A DNA stretch of 32,862 bases from Acidimicrobiia bacterium. GTDB taxonomy: Bacteria; Actinomycetota; Acidimicrobiia; Spongiisociales; ZC4RG35. The DNA is taken from assembly GCA_015488325.1 (NCBI GenBank), contig WFOA01000127.1:1-32862 (forward strand). Direction: 5' to 3'. Both the position numbers and the translations under genes were made by a program. The number at the start of each line of letters is the position of its first letter. The stretch's first letter is position 1. Below the pieces are notes generated by a model that saw only the letters and a list, made by a program, of their open reading frames with translations, made no database searches and was not told the DNA's origin. Positions 1 through 9,045 of the stretch are shown one piece after another.

Positions 1-540
1 GCCCTGGGGGTCGGCGTGGGGGTGGGGATGGGGACGGTCACCCTGTTCGGGAGGTTCATCTCCCGCCGGGAGATCTGGTTCGGTGCCGGTTTGAGCGTCA
101 CCGGGGCGGCTATCGTCGCCACCGCCCTTGCCGGGAGCCTGATCGGGGCGGCCGCCTGGACGTTCCTCGCCGGCCTCGGCACCGGAGTGGCCTACGTGAC
201 CGGGTTCACCCACCTGCATTCGGTCGTCACCGACGAGATCCGGGGCCGGACCTTCGCCGCCCTGTTCGCCTCCGCCCGGGCGGCGCTGCTGGTCTCCTTC
301 GGGCTGGCGGGGATCGGCGCCGCCGCCCTCGACGGTCTCGTCTCGGGGCGGCTCGGGTCGGGGATCCGGGCGGTCATGACGGTCGGTGGGGCGGTGATCG
401 TGTCGTCCGGTCTCGCTACGTTGTGGGCCGTGCGTGCCCAGTTCCGTCCGGGGCCGATCGACGAGGCGGCCCTCGAGTCGCTGCGGGACGCCAGCGACGC
501 GATCACCTGGATCCGTGGGGCGAGGAGGCCGCCCGAGTGA
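1..540 (+). CDS. MFS-type membrane transporter, C-terminal part (partial)
   Basis: The reading frame is open from the first base, so this is the C-terminal end of a longer protein. What is visible is a series of Gly/Ala/Val-rich hydrophobic helices (about four), separated by short Arg-rich loops such as RFISRRE and TDEIRGRTFAALFASARA. This resembles the last helices of a major facilitator superfamily transporter. The tail after the last helix is soluble. No substrate can be named. The TGA stop overlaps the GTG start of tmk, so the two are probably translationally coupled. In some actinobacteria an MFS domain is fused to dTMP kinase, and this may be the split version. The family call rests on topology and context. 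Confidence 0.6.
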   Translation, partial: ALGVGVGVGMGTVTLFGRFISRREIWFGAGLSVTGAAIVATALAGSLIGAAAWTFLAGLGTGVAYVTGFTHLHSVVTDEIRGRTFAALFASARAALLVSFGLAGIGAAALDGLVSGRLGSGIRAVMTVGGAVIVSSGLATLWAVRAQFRPGPIDEAALESLRDASDAITWIRGARRPPE

Positions 541-1142
541 GAGGCTGCTACGTGGCGTTGGAGGGTGTGGAAGGCGCCGGGAAGTCCACGGTGGGGAGGG
601 CGGTCGCCGCTCGGCTACGGAAACGGGGGTTCGACGTGGTCGAGGTTCGGGAGCCGGGTGGAACTCCGCTGGGGGAGGAGATCCGCCGGCTGCTCCTCCA
701 CGCCGACGAGATGACACCGTGGGCGGAGGCGATGCTGTTCGCCGCCCAGCGGGCACAGCTCGTCGCCGAGGTGGTCGCACCGGCGTTGGAAGACGGAGCG
801 TGGGTGGTGTCCGACCGTTCCTACTACTCGTCCCTCGCCTACCAGGGCGACGCCCGGGGCCTCGGCGTCGAAGCGGTGCGGAAGGTGAACGAATACGCGG
901 TGGGAGGGGTCGTGCCCGACCTCGTCGTCGTCCTCGACGTCGACCCGGGGCGGGGACTCGCCCGGCAGGGGGACGTCGACCGGATCGGAGGCCAAGGCCT
1001 CGAGTTCCAGCGGCGGGTGGCCGAGGCCTACCACCGCCTCGCCGAAGCCGAGCCTTCCCGTGTGGTGGTCGTCACCGCCGACGCCGGGCCCGACGAGCTC
1101 GCCGAACAGGTCGTCGCATTGGCGGAGGCACGGTGCGGCTGA
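537..1142 (+). CDS. tmk: Thymidylate kinase (dTMP kinase)
   Basis: Phosphorylates dTMP to dTDP with ATP in the cytoplasm, for DNA precursor supply. The 201-residue product has the P-loop GVEGAGKST at residues 10-18, EPGGTPLGE near 39-47, and the DRS-type motif followed by YYSSLAYQG at 93-103. The LID-side segment LARQGDVDRIGGQGLEFQ follows, as in the family. Length is normal for bacterial Tmk (about 200-215). The GTG at 537 was chosen because the P-loop then lies at the usual distance from the N-terminus, and a GAGGAGG Shine-Dalgarno sequence lies just upstream. It overlaps the stop of the upstream membrane protein (GTGA) and its own stop overlaps the holB start, a tmk-holB pairing common in bacteria. 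Confidence 0.95.
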   Translation: MRGCYVALEGVEGAGKSTVGRAVAARLRKRGFDVVEVREPGGTPLGEEIRRLLLHADEMTPWAEAMLFAAQRAQLVAEVVAPALEDGAWVVSDRSYYSSLAYQGDARGLGVEAVRKVNEYAVGGVVPDLVVVLDVDPGRGLARQGDVDRIGGQGLEFQRRVAEAYHRLAEAEPSRVVVVTADAGPDELAEQVVALAEARCG

Positions 1143-2182
1143 ACGCCTTCCGGGACGTCATCGGCCACCAGCGGGTCCTCGACCTGCTGGCCGACGAAGT
1201 CCCGGCACCCGCCGGCGCCTACCTGTTCGTCGGTGCCGCCTCGGTCGGCAAGGCGACGGTCGCCCGCCGGTTCGCCGCGGCCCTCCTCTGTCCCCAGGGG
1301 GGAATCCACGCCGAGGCCTGTGCGACCTGTCGCCGGGCCGTCGACGGCTCACATCCCGACCTCGTCGTCGTCGAGCCTCGAGGCCGCCAGACCCTCGGTG
1401 TGGAAGACGCACGCAACGTGGTCGCCCAGGCGGTGCTCAGTCCGGTGGAAGCTCCCCGGAAGGTGTTCTTGTTCGAAGATGCCGGGACGATGACCGACCA
1501 GGCCGCCAACGCGCTGTTGAAGACGTTGGAGGAGCCGACCGGCTCCACCGTCTTCGTCCTCGTCGCCGAGTCCGAAGACGACCTCCCTTCGACGGTCGCC
1601 AGCCGGTGCCGGACGGTCCATTTCGGGCGGGTCGACGAGGCTTCGCTGGTGGAGGCGCTGGTGTCGCTCGGGCTGGACCGTCGGCACGCCGAGAACATCG
1701 GCCGGATCGCCGGAGGTCGCCCAGGGCTCGCCCTCGCCCTCACTCACAGCGCCGAGGCGGCCCGTTTCCGGGACGCCTGGCTGTCGGTCCCCACACGGTT
1801 GTCGCCCGCCCCGGGGGAGGCGTTCATGTTGGCGGAGGAGATGCTGGCCGAGTTGGAACCGCTGCTGGAAGACGTCGAAGCCGACAACGAAGACCGGGTG
1901 ACCCGGGAGCAGCGGGAACGGAGCAGGCGCCGGGCCCGTCAGACCCTGCTGGCGGGCGGACTCGAGATCCTCGCCTCGTGGTACGTCGACGCGGCCGCCC
2001 TGCAGCTGGCCGGGGTGGTGCGCAACCGGGACGTGCCGTTCGAGGAGTTGGCGGCGGTGAGTCCGGACCGGGCGGTCCGCAACGCCCAGCTCGTCCTCGA
2101 CGCCATGAGCGGCCTCGGGCTGAACCTCCGGCCCCGTCTGCTGTTGGCCGAACTGTTCGCCGAGTTGGCGTCGGAGGACTGA
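1133..2182 (+). CDS. holB: DNA polymerase III delta' subunit
   Basis: Clamp-loader subunit that helps load the beta sliding clamp at primed DNA. The 349-residue product has the AAA+ pattern: IGHQRVLDLL near the start, a Walker-A-like GAASVGKAT at 34-42, the LLKTLEEP segment at 128-135 and the SRC motif at 157-159, typical of delta'. The zinc module keeps three cysteines (53, 63, 66), but the fourth expected one is replaced in CRRAV. The C-terminal part is helical and charged, as expected for the collar domain. Start GTG 1133 overlaps the tmk stop by 10 bases and places the conserved FRDVIGHQ at the N-terminus. A strong hairpin follows the stop. Some annotations may call it a generic AAA+/gamma-tau-like subunit. 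Confidence 0.9.
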   Translation: MRLNAFRDVIGHQRVLDLLADEVPAPAGAYLFVGAASVGKATVARRFAAALLCPQGGIHAEACATCRRAVDGSHPDLVVVEPRGRQTLGVEDARNVVAQAVLSPVEAPRKVFLFEDAGTMTDQAANALLKTLEEPTGSTVFVLVAESEDDLPSTVASRCRTVHFGRVDEASLVEALVSLGLDRRHAENIGRIAGGRPGLALALTHSAEAARFRDAWLSVPTRLSPAPGEAFMLAEEMLAELEPLLEDVEADNEDRVTREQRERSRRRARQTLLAGGLEILASWYVDAAALQLAGVVRNRDVPFEELAAVSPDRAVRNAQLVLDAMSGLGLNLRPRLLLAELFAELASED

Positions 2183-2186
2183 CGCG

Positions 2187-2218
2187 GGTCGTGTCGCGGC
2201 ATCTGCCGCGACACGACC
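2187..2218. terminator. Strong bidirectional hairpin terminator between holB and tRNA-Thr
   Basis: A perfect 15-base inverted repeat (2187-2201 with 2204-2218, centred on two unpaired bases) lies five bases after the holB stop and six bases beyond the 3' end of the opposing tRNA gene. There is no T-run on either strand, as is frequent in GC-rich actinobacteria. Its position between two convergent units suggests it ends both transcripts. Confidence 0.75.
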
Positions 2219-2223
2219 GGGGA

Positions 2224-2295
2224 GCCGGAGAGGGGAATCGAACCCCTGACCTGCTCATTACGAGTGAGCCGCTCTGCCGACTGAGCTACTCCGGC
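2224..2295 (-). tRNA. tRNA-Thr (anticodon CGT)
   Basis: The reverse complement folds as a complete 72-nt cloverleaf. It has a perfect 7-bp acceptor stem (GCCGGAG with CTCCGGC), a D arm with GCTC/GAGC, an anticodon arm GCTCA-CTCGTAA-TGAGC giving anticodon CGT (reads ACG, threonine), a five-base variable loop, and a T arm AGGGG-TTCGATT-CCCCT. CCA is not encoded and must be added post-transcriptionally. It is convergent with holB and divergent from the sigma-factor gene. A TACGAT element on its strand (complement of 2305-2310) is positioned as a possible -10 box, but no clear -35 box is seen. Confidence 0.96.
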
Positions 2296-2362
2296 GGGAC
2301 CTTCATCGTAGTGCCCGTGGCGCCGCCCGGATCGCCAGTGGGGTGCTGCTACCTTCCTGTTC

Positions 2363-2941
2363 GTGGCAGACCAGGCCGATTTCGAGCGCGACGCCCTCCA
2401 GTACGCGCCCCAGCTCTACACCGCGGCGCTGCGGATGACGCGTAACCCCGCCGACGCCGAAGACCTGGTCCAGGAGACGTTCTTGAAGGCGTATCGGGCG
2501 TACCACACCTTCCAGGCGGGGACCAACCTGAAGGCCTGGCTCTACCGGATCCTGACCAACACCTTCATCAACAAGTACCGGAGGGATGCCCGCCGCCCCA
2601 GCGAGGTCGACCTCGGTGAGCTCGAAGACATGTATCTGTACCGGAGGATCGGTTCGGAACATTCGGCGGCCTCCGCCCGAAGCGCCGAGGACGCCGTCCT
2701 CGAAGGCCTCGTCGAGGCGGACGTGAAGAAGGCCGTCGAATCCCTCCCGGAGATCTTCCGGCTCCCGGTGCTGTTGGCGGATCTGGAGGGGTTCTCCTAC
2801 AAGGAGATCGCCGAGATCCTCGACATCCCCATCGGGACGGTCATGTCTCGTCTCCACCGGGGAAGAAAGGCTTTGCAGAAGGCGTTGTGGGAGTTCGCAG
2901 AGCGACGCGGGCTACTGCCCGACGAGGTGGCCGATGAGTGA
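2363..2941 (+). CDS. ECF RNA polymerase sigma factor, SigH/SigR (thiol-oxidative stress) type
   Basis: 192-residue group IV sigma factor. Region 2 lies at about residues 14-75 ([20 protein letters not shown], then the [18 protein letters not shown] segment). Region 4 lies at about 123-175, with the helix-turn-helix [23 protein letters not shown]. The sequence closely follows the SigH (Mycobacterium)/SigR (Streptomyces) group, which drives thioredoxin and other thiol-homeostasis genes. That assignment is from family knowledge, and it is supported by the downstream zinc anti-sigma gene, whose start lies inside this gene (8-base overlap). The start is GTG 2363, just after a pyrimidine-rich stretch with no strong ribosome site. 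No convincing GGGAAT/GTT autoregulatory promoter was seen upstream. Confidence 0.9.
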   Translation: MADQADFERDALQYAPQLYTAALRMTRNPADAEDLVQETFLKAYRAYHTFQAGTNLKAWLYRILTNTFINKYRRDARRPSEVDLGELEDMYLYRRIGSEHSAASARSAEDAVLEGLVEADVKKAVESLPEIFRLPVLLADLEGFSYKEIAEILDIPIGTVMSRLHRGRKALQKALWEFAERRGLLPDEVADE

Positions 2942-3176
2942 TCGATGTGACGAGGCGCTCGCCAATCTCTATCTCTACCTGGACTCGGAGTTGGATCGGG
3001 TGAGCAGCGATCGCATCAGAGCCCATCTTGCCGACTGTCCCCCCTGCGAGCACGTGTTCAGCTTCGAACATCGGTTCAAGCTCGTGGTACGGGAACGTCT
3101 CCGCGAAGAGGTGCCCCCCGAATTCATCGCCAAGATACGCGCCGTCCTCTCCTCCGAATACGAGATCGACGGGTGA
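2934..3176 (+). CDS. Zinc-binding anti-sigma factor, RsrA/RshA type
   Basis: 80-residue protein with the ZAS signature H-x3-C-x2-C at His31, Cys35, Cys38 (HLADCPPC), plus an N-terminal Cys5 at the place of the additional redox/zinc cysteine of RsrA. In that family the reduced zinc form holds the partner sigma factor, and disulfide formation under oxidative stress releases it. The gene overlaps the sigma gene by 8 bases, so the pair should be made in a fixed ratio. Length is slightly shorter than Streptomyces RsrA. The C-terminus ([16 protein letters not shown]) resembles the mycothiol-system anti-sigma-R subfamily. No membrane segment is present, so it acts in the cytoplasm. Confidence 0.88.
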   Translation: MSDRCDEALANLYLYLDSELDRVSSDRIRAHLADCPPCEHVFSFEHRFKLVVRERLREEVPPEFIAKIRAVLSSEYEIDG

Positions 3177-3219
3177 GGCGTTCTCGGACCGTGGTGACCT
3201 GTCCGTCCGGAGACGCCTC
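3175..3219 (+). terminator. Imperfect long hairpin after the sigma/anti-sigma pair
   Basis: Starting at the anti-sigma stop codon, GAGGCGT-CTC pairs with GAG-ACGCCTC (3175-3185 with 3210-3219, one bulged T). Internal GGAC/GTCC pairing (3186-3189 with 3205-3208) extends the stem. It lies just before the next gene's start and lacks a T-run. It could be a terminator or attenuator separating the stress-regulator pair from the downstream operon. Confidence 0.45.
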
Positions 3220-3244
3220 AAGGCTCGTGTATCCTCTCGGCTCC

Positions 3245-3538
3245 ATGCGAAGCTCACGTGTCGTCGCCCCGCTGCTGATCCTCGTTCTCGTCGTCGGATG
3301 GGCGGTCCCCGCCGTCGCCCAGGAGTCGCCGCCCGCCGAGGCCGGATCCACCGCGGAGGTGGCGCCGATGGAGCCGGCCGTCGTCGTCCAGCCCCCTGCC
3401 AAGACCGAGACCACCCAACCATGGACCTACCGGTATCTGGTCCCCCTCCTCATCGTCCTGGCCCTGGTGACCGTGTTCGGTACCGTCGTCCAGTACTTCG
3501 TGCGTGTCGTGCGTGGCCGCTACAAGCCGGTCCGGTGA
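3245..3538 (+). CDS. Small secreted/membrane protein of unknown function
   Basis: 97 residues. Residues 1-26 look like a signal peptide (Arg-containing start, hydrophobic core, PAVAQ end). A Pro/Ala/Glu/Val-rich low-complexity stretch follows (27-58). One transmembrane helix at about 64-86 and a short basic tail (RVVRGRYKPVR) complete it. That gives an exported linker anchored by the C-terminus, with a positively charged cytoplasmic end. ATG 3245 was preferred over the upstream in-frame GTG because it starts the signal peptide directly and sits after the hairpin. Its stop overlaps the GTG start of the DUF2342 gene, so it is likely co-translated with that gene. I recognise no family and propose no function. 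Confidence 0.7.
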   Translation: MRSSRVVAPLLILVLVVGWAVPAVAQESPPAEAGSTAEVAPMEPAVVVQPPAKTETTQPWTYRYLVPLLIVLALVTVFGTVVQYFVRVVRGRYKPVR

Positions 3539-4584
3539 CGAACGTCCTCTCCCGCCCTCTCGCCGGGCGGGTCGCCGGTAGGCTGGCCGGAGCCTATCCC
3601 CTCGCCTTCGGATACCACGTCTCCCAGCTCGCCGACGAGCTCGTCGTCGCCGTCGAACGGGCCAACGAGCTGGTGGCGGCCGAGACCGGACTGGAACTGC
3701 CCGGTGCGGCGGCGGTGCTGGTCGTCACCCGCCAGGAGTGGGTCGACCGGAACCTCGAGGTGTTCGCAGAGCTCCTCGCCCCGGCCGAGCGGCGTCTCGC
3801 CGAACGCCTCGAACGGGTGGGCGGTGCGGTCGGGGCCGCCCATGCGTTGGCCCGGAGGCTCCTCGCCGCCGAGACGGGTGCGGTGTTGGGGCTGTTGTCC
3901 CGTCGTGTCCTCGGTCAGTACGAACTCGTCCTCCCCGGAGGCGACGAGGGGGATTCGATCGCTTTCGTCGGCGGCAACCTGTTGGCCATGGAACGTGCCC
4001 ACCAGTTCCGGCCGTCCGAGTTCCGCCTCTGGGTCGCGTTGCACGAGGCGGCACACCGTGCCCAGTTCATCGGCGTGCCCTGGCTGCGGGAATACTTCCT
4101 GTCCCTCGTCGCCGAACTCGTCGACCAGGCTCGGCCCGAACCGGGTCGTCTCAGACGGGTCGTCGACGAGATGGTCGCCGCCCGGAGGGCGGGACGGCCC
4201 GTCGTCGACGAGCGGGGGATCTGGGGGCTGTTGGCGTCGCCCGGCCAGCGGGACGTCCTCGACCGGGTCCAGGCCCTCATGTCGTTGCTGGAAGGTCACG
4301 GCCACGTGGTGATGGACCGGATCGGGTCGAGGGTGCTGCGGACCTCAGAACGCATGTCACGGCTGCTCAAGGCCCGCCGACGCGACCCTCGCACCGCTGC
4401 TCTGCTGCGCCTGACCGGACTGGAGCTGAAGGTTCGCCAGTACGAACTGGGTGAGCGTTTCGTGCTGGCGGTGGAGCGGCGGGGCGGGTGGGAGAGCCTC
4501 GACCGGGCATGGGAGGGACCCGAGGCCCTTCCCACCCTCGCCGAGATCGAAGACCCGACCCGATGGCTGCGGCGCGTCGCCTGA
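3535..4584 (+). CDS. Zinc-dependent metalloprotease-like protein, DUF2342 (F420 biosynthesis-associated family)
   Basis: 349 residues. It has the family's zincin signature HEAAH at 170-174 within LWVALHEAAHRAQF, preceded by a long helical N-terminal domain (SQLADELVVAVERANELVA) and a conserved block around YELVLP and IAFVGGNLLAMER. In actinobacteria this family is found immediately upstream of tilS and hpt, exactly as here. It is often annotated as a zinc-dependent metalloprotease or coenzyme F420 biosynthesis-associated protein. The real substrate is unknown, and peptidase activity is inferred only from the HExxH motif. Start GTG 3535 overlaps the previous stop (GTGA). The last 22 bases overlap tilS. 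No signal peptide is seen. Confidence 0.85.
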   Translation: MTNVLSRPLAGRVAGRLAGAYPLAFGYHVSQLADELVVAVERANELVAAETGLELPGAAAVLVVTRQEWVDRNLEVFAELLAPAERRLAERLERVGGAVGAAHALARRLLAAETGAVLGLLSRRVLGQYELVLPGGDEGDSIAFVGGNLLAMERAHQFRPSEFRLWVALHEAAHRAQFIGVPWLREYFLSLVAELVDQARPEPGRLRRVVDEMVAARRAGRPVVDERGIWGLLASPGQRDVLDRVQALMSLLEGHGHVVMDRIGSRVLRTSERMSRLLKARRRDPRTAALLRLTGLELKVRQYELGERFVLAVERRGGWESLDRAWEGPEALPTLAEIEDPTRWLRRVA

Positions 4585-5888
4585 ATCGGCTCGCCGCCTT
4601 CGTGCGGGAGCGAACCGAGCTCCCCGAAGGGCCCCTCGTGGTGGCGCTGTCGGGAGGTGCCGACTCGGCTGTCTGCGCCTGGACGGCGGTCGAGTCGGGG
4701 GCGTCGGTACGGGCCGTGCACATCCATCACGGCTCGGCGGCCTCGGACCGTCTCGCCGTCGCCGCCGCGGAGGTCGCCGACCGCCTCGGCATCGAACTCG
4801 ACACGGTCACCGTCGACGTGGCGCCGGGACCGTCGCCGGAAGGACGGATGCGCCGCGCCCGTTACCAGGCGCTGGAGGAGCGTCGCCGCCCGGGAGAGTG
4901 GGTCCTCACCGGGCACACCCGGGATGATCAGGCCGAGACGGTGCTGGCCCATCTACTCCGGGGGTCGGGGCCTCGTGGCCTCGCCGGGATCCCGCCTCGC
5001 CGCCACCCCTTCGCCCGGCCCCTCCTCGGTGTCTTCCGTTCCACCATCCGGGAGTTGGCGACCCTGCTCGGCCTCCCCTTCGTGGACGACCCCGCCAACG
5101 AGGATCCGTCCCATCTTCGGAACCGGATCAGGGCCGAGCTGATCCCGGTGATCGAGGCACGGATCGCGCCAGGTGCCCGCCGCACCCTCGCCAGGACCGC
5201 CGAGCTGCTGCGTGCCGAGGTGCAGGTTTGGGAGGAGCGGCTCCGTCGCCTCCCGTTCACCGAAGGGGTGTCGTCGGTGCGGCTGCCCGCCGGGGTGGTG
5301 AAGGCCCTCGGACCCGCGGCGGCGTCGGAGGCGGTGCGGGAACTGGTTGCGAGGGCCGGCGCCGAATACCCCCTGGCCGCCCGGGACGTGCAGAGGATCC
5401 TCGCCCTGGTCCGTTCCGGCGGCGGGTCGCTGGATCTGGCAGGCGGCCTCCAGGCGCGGGTGGGAGGGCCGTGGCTGGAGATCGGGTCGAAGGCCGCCCG
5501 GGAGGACGAGTCGCCTCCGACGCCGCTTCGGCCCGGGTTCGCCGTCCGTTGGGGCCGGTGGCGTTTCGACGCCCGGGTCGGGGAGCCGCCTCGGCCGTTC
5601 CCCCTGTCGCCGTGGATGCTCGCCGTCCCGGTGCCCGACGGCGACCTGACGGTGCGGCGGGTGAGGCCGGACGACCGGATTCGCCTGGGATACGGCTCCA
5701 AACGGGCCTTCGACGCCCTCGCCGAGGCGGGGGTGCCTCGCCACGAGCGGTCCCGCTGGCCCGTGCTGGAGACGACAGACGGAATCCTGTGGATTCCCGG
5801 TGTCCGACGGGCGGCCGGTTCGTCCCGGGACGACACCGGCGGCTACCTTTCCGTGGTCGTGTCCGAGGAGGAACGGTGGAGCGGGTGA
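4563..5888 (+). CDS. tilS: tRNA(Ile)-lysidine synthase
   Basis: Ligates lysine to C34 of the tRNA-Ile CAU anticodon with ATP, so that it reads AUA and is charged with Ile. The 441-residue product has the N-type ATP pyrophosphatase PP-loop SGGADSA at 29-35. It also has the family blocks HIHHGS, RRARYQALEE, TGHTRDDQAETVL, LLRGSGPRGLAGI, and the FVDDPANEDPSHLRNRIRAELIP segment for tRNA/lysine binding. The C-terminal half carries the TilS substrate-binding domain (LTVRRVRPDDRIR). Start ATG 4563 lies inside the end of the DUF2342 gene. Its stop overlaps the hpt start. All signature residues expected from the family appear present. Confidence 0.93.
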   Translation: MAAARRLNRLAAFVRERTELPEGPLVVALSGGADSAVCAWTAVESGASVRAVHIHHGSAASDRLAVAAAEVADRLGIELDTVTVDVAPGPSPEGRMRRARYQALEERRRPGEWVLTGHTRDDQAETVLAHLLRGSGPRGLAGIPPRRHPFARPLLGVFRSTIRELATLLGLPFVDDPANEDPSHLRNRIRAELIPVIEARIAPGARRTLARTAELLRAEVQVWEERLRRLPFTEGVSSVRLPAGVVKALGPAAASEAVRELVARAGAEYPLAARDVQRILALVRSGGGSLDLAGGLQARVGGPWLEIGSKAAREDESPPTPLRPGFAVRWGRWRFDARVGEPPRPFPLSPWMLAVPVPDGDLTVRRVRPDDRIRLGYGSKRAFDALAEAGVPRHERSRWPVLETTDGILWIPGVRRAAGSSRDDTGGYLSVVVSEEERWSG

Positions 5889-6400
5889 AGACCCTGATCT
5901 CGGCGGAGGAGATCGCCGCCAAGCTGGAAGAGATGGGGGCGGCGATCACCGCCGACTATCGAGACAAGGACCTGCTGATGGTCGGGGTGCTGAAGGGTGC
6001 CTTCATCGTCATGGCCGACCTCGCCCGCCACGTGCAGCTGCCCGTCGAATTCGACTTCATGGCGGTGTCCTCATACGGCGCCTCCACCCAGACGTCCGGG
6101 GTGGTGCGCATCCTCAAGGACCTCGACCAGGAGATCACCGACCGCAACGTGCTGATCGTCGAGGACATCATCGATTCAGGGCTGACCCTCAACTACCTGA
6201 TGAAGAGCCTGCGGGTGCGGAGGCCCGCCTCGTTGGAGGTCGCCGCACTCCTCGTGAAGGAGGGCATCCAGCGGGTGCCGATCGACGTGCGATACACGGG
6301 CTTTCGGATCGGTCCCGAGTTCGTGGTCGGATACGGGCTCGACTACGCCGGGAAATACCGGAACCTGCCCTACGTCGGGGTGATGGAGGGTTCAGAGTGA
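5876..6400 (+). CDS. hpt: Hypoxanthine phosphoribosyltransferase
   Basis: Purine salvage enzyme converting hypoxanthine (and guanine) plus PRPP to IMP (GMP). The 174-residue product is of normal length. It contains the PRPP-binding signature VLIVEDIIDSGLT at about 92-104, the VGVLKGAFIVMADLAR block, the flexible-loop segment SSYGASTQTSGVVRI, and the C-terminal purine-site region FVVGYGLDYAGKYRNLPYVGV. GTG 5876 follows AGGAGG with a 4-base spacer; GTG 5885 is an alternative. It overlaps the tilS stop. tilS-hpt-ftsH is a conserved actinobacterial neighbourhood. Confidence 0.94.
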   Translation: MERVKTLISAEEIAAKLEEMGAAITADYRDKDLLMVGVLKGAFIVMADLARHVQLPVEFDFMAVSSYGASTQTSGVVRILKDLDQEITDRNVLIVEDIIDSGLTLNYLMKSLRVRRPASLEVAALLVKEGIQRVPIDVRYTGFRIGPEFVVGYGLDYAGKYRNLPYVGVMEGSE

Positions 6401-6523
6401 CGGGAAAGGTTCCGATAGGGTTGGTCCTCCCGTAGCATGGTCGGTACCGGGAGTCCCGTCTGTACGTTCGCCCGGCCGTCGTCCACACATTCCGCACCAG
6501 ACCGTGTCCCGTAGAGGAGAGCA

Positions 6524-8467
6524 GTGAACCGAACCACCCGCACCTTGCTGATGTACGGCCTCGTCTTTGTGGTGTTGGCCGTGCTCGCCCAGCAGTGGTT
6601 CGGCACCATCGGCGCTCCTACCCAGATCTCGTTGCCGACCCTGGTGGAGCGCATCGAAGACGGCGACGTCGCCTCGGCGGAGATGCTGCTGCGGTCGAAA
6701 CAGGTTCGGGGCCGGTTCGTGGGCTCCGCCACGCCGGAGGGGGCGTTCGACTTCGTGACGGCGTACCCGGAGGGTTGGGAGGCGAACCTCACCGAGCTGC
6801 TGCTCGCCAACGTGCCCGAGGTGGCCTCCAACTCGGAGCCGCCTTCCATGTGGGAGCTGCTTCTCGGATTCCTCCCGTGGCTGCTCCTCATCGGGTTCAT
6901 GGTGTTCATCTTCATGCAGATGCAGGGCAGCGGGAACCGGGTGATGCAGTTCGGCAAGGCCAAGGCCCGGATGGTCACCAAAGACCAGCCCAAGGTCACC
7001 TTCGACGACGTCGCCGGTCTCGAAGAGGCGATCGAGGAGCTCGAAGAGATCAAGGACTTCCTCCAGCATCCCGACCGCTACCGGTCGATCGGCGCCAAGA
7101 TCCCCAAAGGCGTCCTCCTGTTCGGCCCACCGGGGACGGGCAAGACGCTGCTCGCCAAGGCGGTGGCAGGCGAGGCGGGGGTGCCGTTCCTGTCGATCTC
7201 GGGGTCGGATTTCGTCGAGATGTTCGTCGGGGTCGGGGCTTCCCGGGTTCGGGACCTGTTCGAACAGGCCAAATCCAACGCTCCGGCGATCGTCTTCATC
7301 GACGAGATCGACGCCGTCGGACGGCACCGGGGCGCAGGCCTCGGCGGCGGCCACGACGAACGGGAACAGACCCTCAACCAGCTCCTGGTGGAGCTGGACG
7401 GGTTCGAAGGCAACACGGGCGTCATCGTGATGGCCGCCACCAACCGTCCGGACATCCTCGACCCGGCCCTGCTGCGTCCCGGACGGTTCGACCGCCAGAT
7501 CGTCGTCGACGCCCCCGACATCGAAGGCCGCAAGGCGATCCTCGCCGTCCACGCCCGGGGCAAACCGCTGGAAGACGACGTCGACCTCGAAGTCCTGGCC
7601 CGGCGCACCCCCGGGTTCACCGGCGCCGATTTGGCGAACCTCATCAACGAGGCGGCACTGCTGTCGGCTCGGAAACGGAAGCCGAAGATCGGCATGGTGG
7701 AGCTGGAGGAGGCGATCGACCGAGTCATCGCCGGGCCGGAGCGGCGGAGCAAGGTGATGAGCGAAGAAGAGAAGCGGCTCATCGCCTACCACGAGACCGG
7801 ACATGCCCTCGTCGGATGGGCCCTTCCGGAGGCCGACCCGGTGCACAAGGTGACGATCGTCGCCCGGGGACGGTCCCTCGGCCACACGTTGGCGCTGCCC
7901 ACCCGCGACAAGATCCTCGTCAAACGGTCCGAGCTGGTGGACCAGCTCGCCATGCTGCTGGGTGGGCGCACCGCCGAGGAGATCATCTACGCCGACCCGA
8001 CGACCGGCGCCGCGAACGACATCGAGAAAGCCACCCAGATCGCCCGCAAGATGGTGATGGAGTACGGCATGAGCGACCGGCTCGGACCTCTCCAGTACGG
8101 CAAGCCCGACGGCGAAGTGTTCCTCGGGCGTGACTACACCCGCCGGGCCGACTACTCCGACGACGTCGCCGCCCACATCGACGAGGAGGTGCGGCGCCTC
8201 ATCTCGGCTGCCCACGAAGAGGCCCGCCAGATTCTCGACACCCACCGGGACGCGATGGAACGGATGGTGGAGGCGTTGATGGATCGGGAGACGCTGCGGC
8301 GCGAAGAAGTGGAGGAGATCTTCGCCGACGTGCCGAAATGGATCCACGATCCCGACGGGACGCTCCGTATCCGCCAGCCCGACCCCGGTTCGAACGGGGC
8401 GGGCGCGGGCAACGTCCCGGGGGAGGTGGCGGCGGCGTCACCGACGGAGTCCACCCCCACCGTCTGA
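6524..8467 (+). CDS. ftsH: ATP-dependent zinc metalloprotease FtsH
   Basis: Membrane-anchored AAA+ protease that degrades misfolded membrane proteins and regulators. The 647-residue product has a first transmembrane helix at about 7-23, an extracytoplasmic segment, and a second helix at about 111-132. Further on are Walker A GPPGTGKT at 201-208, Walker B IVFIDE at 256-261, the second region of homology RPGRFDR at 318-324, and the protease motif HETGH at 423-427. The distal zinc-ligand region is [12 protein letters not shown]. The C-terminus is Gly/Ala/Pro-rich and variable. GTG 6524 has a GAGGAGA ribosome site six bases upstream. The 123 bases before it are the only sizeable gap in this block and may hold a promoter, though no clear one was found. 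folE follows within 11 bases. Confidence 0.96.
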   Translation: MNRTTRTLLMYGLVFVVLAVLAQQWFGTIGAPTQISLPTLVERIEDGDVASAEMLLRSKQVRGRFVGSATPEGAFDFVTAYPEGWEANLTELLLANVPEVASNSEPPSMWELLLGFLPWLLLIGFMVFIFMQMQGSGNRVMQFGKAKARMVTKDQPKVTFDDVAGLEEAIEELEEIKDFLQHPDRYRSIGAKIPKGVLLFGPPGTGKTLLAKAVAGEAGVPFLSISGSDFVEMFVGVGASRVRDLFEQAKSNAPAIVFIDEIDAVGRHRGAGLGGGHDEREQTLNQLLVELDGFEGNTGVIVMAATNRPDILDPALLRPGRFDRQIVVDAPDIEGRKAILAVHARGKPLEDDVDLEVLARRTPGFTGADLANLINEAALLSARKRKPKIGMVELEEAIDRVIAGPERRSKVMSEEEKRLIAYHETGHALVGWALPEADPVHKVTIVARGRSLGHTLALPTRDKILVKRSELVDQLAMLLGGRTAEEIIYADPTTGAANDIEKATQIARKMVMEYGMSDRLGPLQYGKPDGEVFLGRDYTRRADYSDDVAAHIDEEVRRLISAAHEEARQILDTHRDAMERMVEALMDRETLRREEVEEIFADVPKWIHDPDGTLRIRQPDPGSNGAGAGNVPGEVAAASPTESTPTV

Positions 8468-8478
8468 GAGGAGCCGGC

Positions 8479-9045
8479 GTGTCCGTGGACCGAGTGGCCA
8501 TCGCCGGGGCGATCCGCACCATCCTCGAGGCGATCGGCGAAGACCCCGACCGGGAAGGACTCAAGGAGACACCGGAACGGGTCGCCCGGTTCTACGCCGA
8601 GATCTTCGCCGGGTTGCACCGGGACCCGGCCGACGAGGTGGACGCCTTCTTCGGTGAGGAGTCCTACGACGAGATCGTGATGGTGCGTGACATCCCCTTC
8701 TATTCGATGTGCGAACACCATCTCGCCCCGTTCCACGGGTTCGCCCACGTCGCCTACATGCCCGACGGCTGCCTCACCGGACTCTCGAAGCTGGCGAGGC
8801 TCGTCGAAGGCTACGCCAAACGTCCGCAGATGCAGGAGCGCCTCACCAGCCAGATCGCCGACGCCCTCATGGACCGGGTCCGTGCCCGGGGGGCCCTCGT
8901 GGTGATCGAAGCCGAGCACCTCTGCATGTCGATGAGGGGCGTGAAAAAGCCCGGATCTACCACGACGACGTCGGCGGTGCGCGGGATCTTCCGGGAGAAC
9001 CCCGCCACCAGGGCCGAGGCGTTCAGCCTGATCCGCGGGAGATGA
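8479..9045 (+). CDS. folE: GTP cyclohydrolase I
   Basis: Converts GTP to 7,8-dihydroneopterin triphosphate, the first step of folate synthesis. The 188-residue product is the usual length for the type IA enzyme. The zinc ligands are visible as Cys78 and His81 ([10 protein letters not shown]) and Cys149 ([10 protein letters not shown]). The substrate-pocket segments [22 protein letters not shown] and [14 protein letters not shown] are intact. GTG 8479 is preceded by AGAGGAG with five bases of spacing. Its stop overlaps the folP start as ATGA. folE, folP, folB and folK together give most of the dihydropteroate/folate pathway. Confidence 0.96.
   Translation: MSVDRVAIAGAIRTILEAIGEDPDREGLKETPERVARFYAEIFAGLHRDPADEVDAFFGEESYDEIVMVRDIPFYSMCEHHLAPFHGFAHVAYMPDGCLTGLSKLARLVEGYAKRPQMQERLTSQIADALMDRVRARGALVVIEAEHLCMSMRGVKKPGSTTTTSAVRGIFRENPATRAEAFSLIRGR

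Noticed and set aside
2363-2400. SigR/SigH-type autoregulatory promoter upstream of the sigma gene
   Set aside because: No GGGAAT-N16-18-GTT arrangement was found in the short interval between the tRNA and the GTG start.
6392-8347. 651-codon minus-strand open frame opposite ftsH
   Set aside because: ftsH has all family motifs on the plus strand. The antisense product has no recognisable domain and biased composition.
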